In this document: positions 24,406 to 26,653 of the stretch, one piece after another
Layout of the letters: each line of letters starts with the position of its first letter
How positions within the stretch are numbered: position 1 is the first letter of the stretch
Assembly (NCBI GenBank): GCA_016709675.1
Contig: JADJMH010000039.1
Coordinates: forward strand, 1 to 26,653
Length of the DNA: 26,653 bases
Direction of reading: 5' to 3'
DNA from: Candidatus Accumulibacter proximus
GTDB taxonomy: Bacteria; Pseudomonadota; Gammaproteobacteria; Burkholderiales; Rhodocyclaceae
The notes under the pieces: model-generated
What the model was told of the DNA's origin: nothing
Seen by the model: only the letters and a program-made list of their open reading frames with translations
Databases searched by the model: none
Made by a program: the position numbers and the translations under genes

Positions 24406-26653
24406 ATGAAGTTGAGCCGCCCGCGGCTGGCTGGTGTGCATCCCCGCGAACGCCTGTTTGTCCGCCTCGACCAATGCCTGGAACATACCGCGGTGTGGGT
24501 CGATGGCGTTCCCGGCGCTGGCAAGACGACGCTGATCGCCAGCTACCTCAGTGCCAGGAAGCTGCCAGCGCTCTGGTACCGCACAGATAGTGGCGATACC
24601 GATCCCGCCGCTGCCTGCCATTACCTGCAGGTTGCCGCCAACGGGATGGCACCACAGCTTGCTGGCGCGCTGCCCGCTGTGGCCCCGGCGCAGATGGACG
24701 ATCCGAGGCCTTTTTTGCGCCGCTTCTTCGGCATCTTCTACGCCTGTATTGGCAGTGCGCGCTTCCTGGTCGTGGATAACGCCCAGGAAGCGCTCTCCTC
24801 GGCGTCGTTCCGCACCCTCCTGCTGGCCGTCGTCAGCGAGGCACCGCAGCACATCGGCGTGATCATTGTCAGCCGCAGCCGGCCGCCGGGCGATTTCGCA
24901 CGCCTGCTGGCGAATGGCGAGCCTGTCGTGCTTGGGGCGGATGAACTCTTGTTCTCCGAGGACGAGTCGACTGCCGTGCAGCAACTCGCGCTGCCCCGTG
25001 GCAAAAACTCGCAGTGCCTTTCAGATGCGAAAACTGCATCAGGTGACCGGCGATTGGGCGGCCGGCCTCGCCGCTCCTGCAACTGAGAACCCCGACTCGC
25101 CTGCCGTGGCCAGCGGGCAACTCGCCAGCGAGACGGCCTTGCTCGATTACCTGGCCTGGCGAAGTCTTCGACCGCCAGTCCGAAGCCACCCGCAGTTTCC
25201 TGCTCAGGGTCGCCCATCTGCCGTACATGACCCCGACAACGGCCCGCGTCCTCGGCAAGAGTGCAGACGCGGCGCGGATTCTAGAAAGCATGCATGGCGA
25301 CAACGTCTTCACCTCGGTGCATGAGGTCGGCGGCGAGATCCACTACGAGTTTCATCCCTTGCTGCGCCGGTTCCTGCTCTTGCGCGCAGGGTCGGAGCTG
25401 CCCGCTGCCGAGCGTGATCGCATCACCCGGCAGGCGGCCGCTTCTGCTCGCCGAGAGCGGTGACGTCGACGCCGCGGCGCAAGTGCTGATCGCCGGCTGC
25501 CATTGGGACGAACTGCGCGCCTGCTCATCGAGCACGCGGCCAGCCTGCTCGACCGCGGCTGGTACCGGACGTTATCGGCCTGGTCTTCGACGCCCTCCCG
25601 GGGGACAGGGTGACGGGTGATCCCTGGCTCTGCTATTGGCAGGGCGCGGCGCTGACGCCGCTGGATACGCATCTCGTGCAGGAGTGGCAAAGCGCCTACT
25701 GCCTGTTCAGGAACGCCGCATCAGCGACGGTTCCTTTCTGTCTGGTCGGCCATCGTCGACCGGATTTGTCTCCAGTGGGCCGACTTCTGCCAGCTTGACC
25801 ATTGGCCCGACGAGGCGAAAGCCTGCGTGATGCCTTTTGGTCTCCCGCCCGATGAACTGCCGGGCGCTTTGCCGCCAGCATGTTCGGCGCGCTGCCCTTC
25901 GCCGGCCGCAAGACCTGGCGATTCACCCTCTGGGCGGACGCCTTTGTCGCTGATCGAACGCTGTTCCGACGCCAGCCAGCGCATCCTGCCCGGCTGCAAC
26001 CCGCAGATTCATTACGTCGTCGGTGTCGGACTGACGGTCGAGCTCGACTGCCTGATGAAAGCCATCGATCCCCCGGCAGCAACCCCGCTGGCACCGCTGG
26101 CCGAGGTCTTGCTCTGGGCCCTCAGGTCGATGTACCTCTGGAGTCGGGGTCGGAGTGCCGAGGCGGCTGCAGCCGCCGAGAACGGCAGCCGCCTGGCCGG
26201 CGCGAGTGGAGTACGCGTCTGGGATGACCTCTGTTGAGCGCGCCGGCTGGCTTACGCTGTCCCTGAACAGTGGCGAGCTTGACCGCGGTCGCGCCGCCCT
26301 CAATCGATGGTGGCGCCCGATCCCGTGCGCAAGATCGACGTCGCGCACTATCACTACCTTGCCTGCCTGGCCAGCTTGCTTGCCGACGAAGGCGCGCAGG
26401 CATTGACCCAGCATCGAGATCGCCACGCCATCGCCCGCCGTTATGGCGGGCCGCAGCAGCACGCCCTGGGGAGTCTTGCCCAGGCGCAAGCGCTGCATGC
26501 CAGTAACGCACCGACGAAGCCTGGGCCTTGCTGGCGCAGGCCGCCACATCGCCCTGTCGATGCGCAGTGGCACCTGTGCTTCCAGGCCGATCTATGAGGC
26601 TTGCTTCGCCCTTGACGAAGGCGATGACGAGCGTTGCGCGAGCGCGCTGCAAA
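24406..26653 (+). pseudogene. Large STAND (MalT/LuxR-type) ATPase, partial and frameshifted
   Basis: From ATG 24406 (GGGGAGG eleven bases upstream) the protein begins MKLSRPRLAGVHPRERLF with Walker A GVPGAGKT (34-41), FLVVDNAQEAL (Walker B) and GVIIVSRSRPPGDFARLL. These are features of the STAND ATPases related to MalT, where an NTPase is followed by helical repeats and often an output domain. After about 25010 the frame changes repeatedly: TGDWAAGLA, SGQLASETALLDYLA, ARILESMHGDNVFTSVHEVG, EFHPLLRRFLLL, LLAESGDVDAAAQVLIAGCH and VTGDPWLCYWQGAALTPLDT continue the family pattern, including TPR-like helices. The gene runs off the right edge, so any C-terminal effector (LuxR HTH or BTAD) is unseen. 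Likely a signal-sensing regulator; inducer unknown. Confidence 0.7.

Overview
The window is GC-rich (mostly C or G in third codon positions) and reads as a proteobacterial accessory region. The mix of IS66, IS21 and ISAzo13-type transposases with multi-domain c-di-GMP proteins fits a Rhodocyclales-like betaproteobacterium such as the Accumulibacter group. That placement is inference; there is no rRNA, tRNA or housekeeping marker.

Layout. (1) 1-3008: most of an IS66-family element on the minus strand (tnpA, tnpB, an extra 58-codon ORF with its own promoter-like and palindromic sequences, and a frameshifted tnpC). (2) 3337-6857: a membrane-anchored Cache-HAMP-PAS-GGDEF-EAL c-di-GMP enzyme, split by two +1 frameshifts and one in-frame TAA; its catalytic half is open. 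(3) 7258-9359: the best-preserved stretch, with a PIN-toxin/antitoxin pair on minus, then on plus a small HTH protein followed by an alpha-CTD-like remnant, a cupin and a secreted PEBP/YbhB protein. (4) 9425-11228: degenerate intergenic repeats, a frameshifted membrane protein and an internally deleted AlbA_2/RecG-like gene. (5) 11321-12405: an ISAzo13-type transposase whose two reading frames join exactly at a canonical A AAA AAG slippery heptamer. (6) 12610-12955: a small basic protein gene carrying three copies of an 11-bp palindrome and a perfect hairpin. (7) 12990-16014: an IS21-type element (istB, broken istA, two accessory ORFs). (8) 16760-19793: a minus-strand transposon operon (zinc-ribbon protein, DDE transposase, AAA ATPase, 67-aa protein, strong terminator). 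(9) 20040-21201: remnants of a DUF2924/serine-recombinase module fused by a deletion. (10) 21322-26653: a frameshifted zinc alcohol dehydrogenase, a frameshifted ParD/RelE-type pair, a group II intron RT scrap, a DUF4338 (DruA-like) gene, and the start of a large STAND/MalT-type ATPase running off the right edge.

Most genes longer than about 200 codons carry single-base indels, while the codons between them still spell conserved protein. Part of the apparent decay may therefore be sequencing error; internal deletions (recombinase, AlbA_2 gene, IS21 orf1) and the nonsense codon are harder to explain that way. No complete new multi-gene defence or metabolic system is visible. The most unusual signals are the small-protein/palindrome locus at 12.6-12.96 kb, the extra ORF and operator-like palindrome inside the IS66 element, and the programmed-frameshift candidate.
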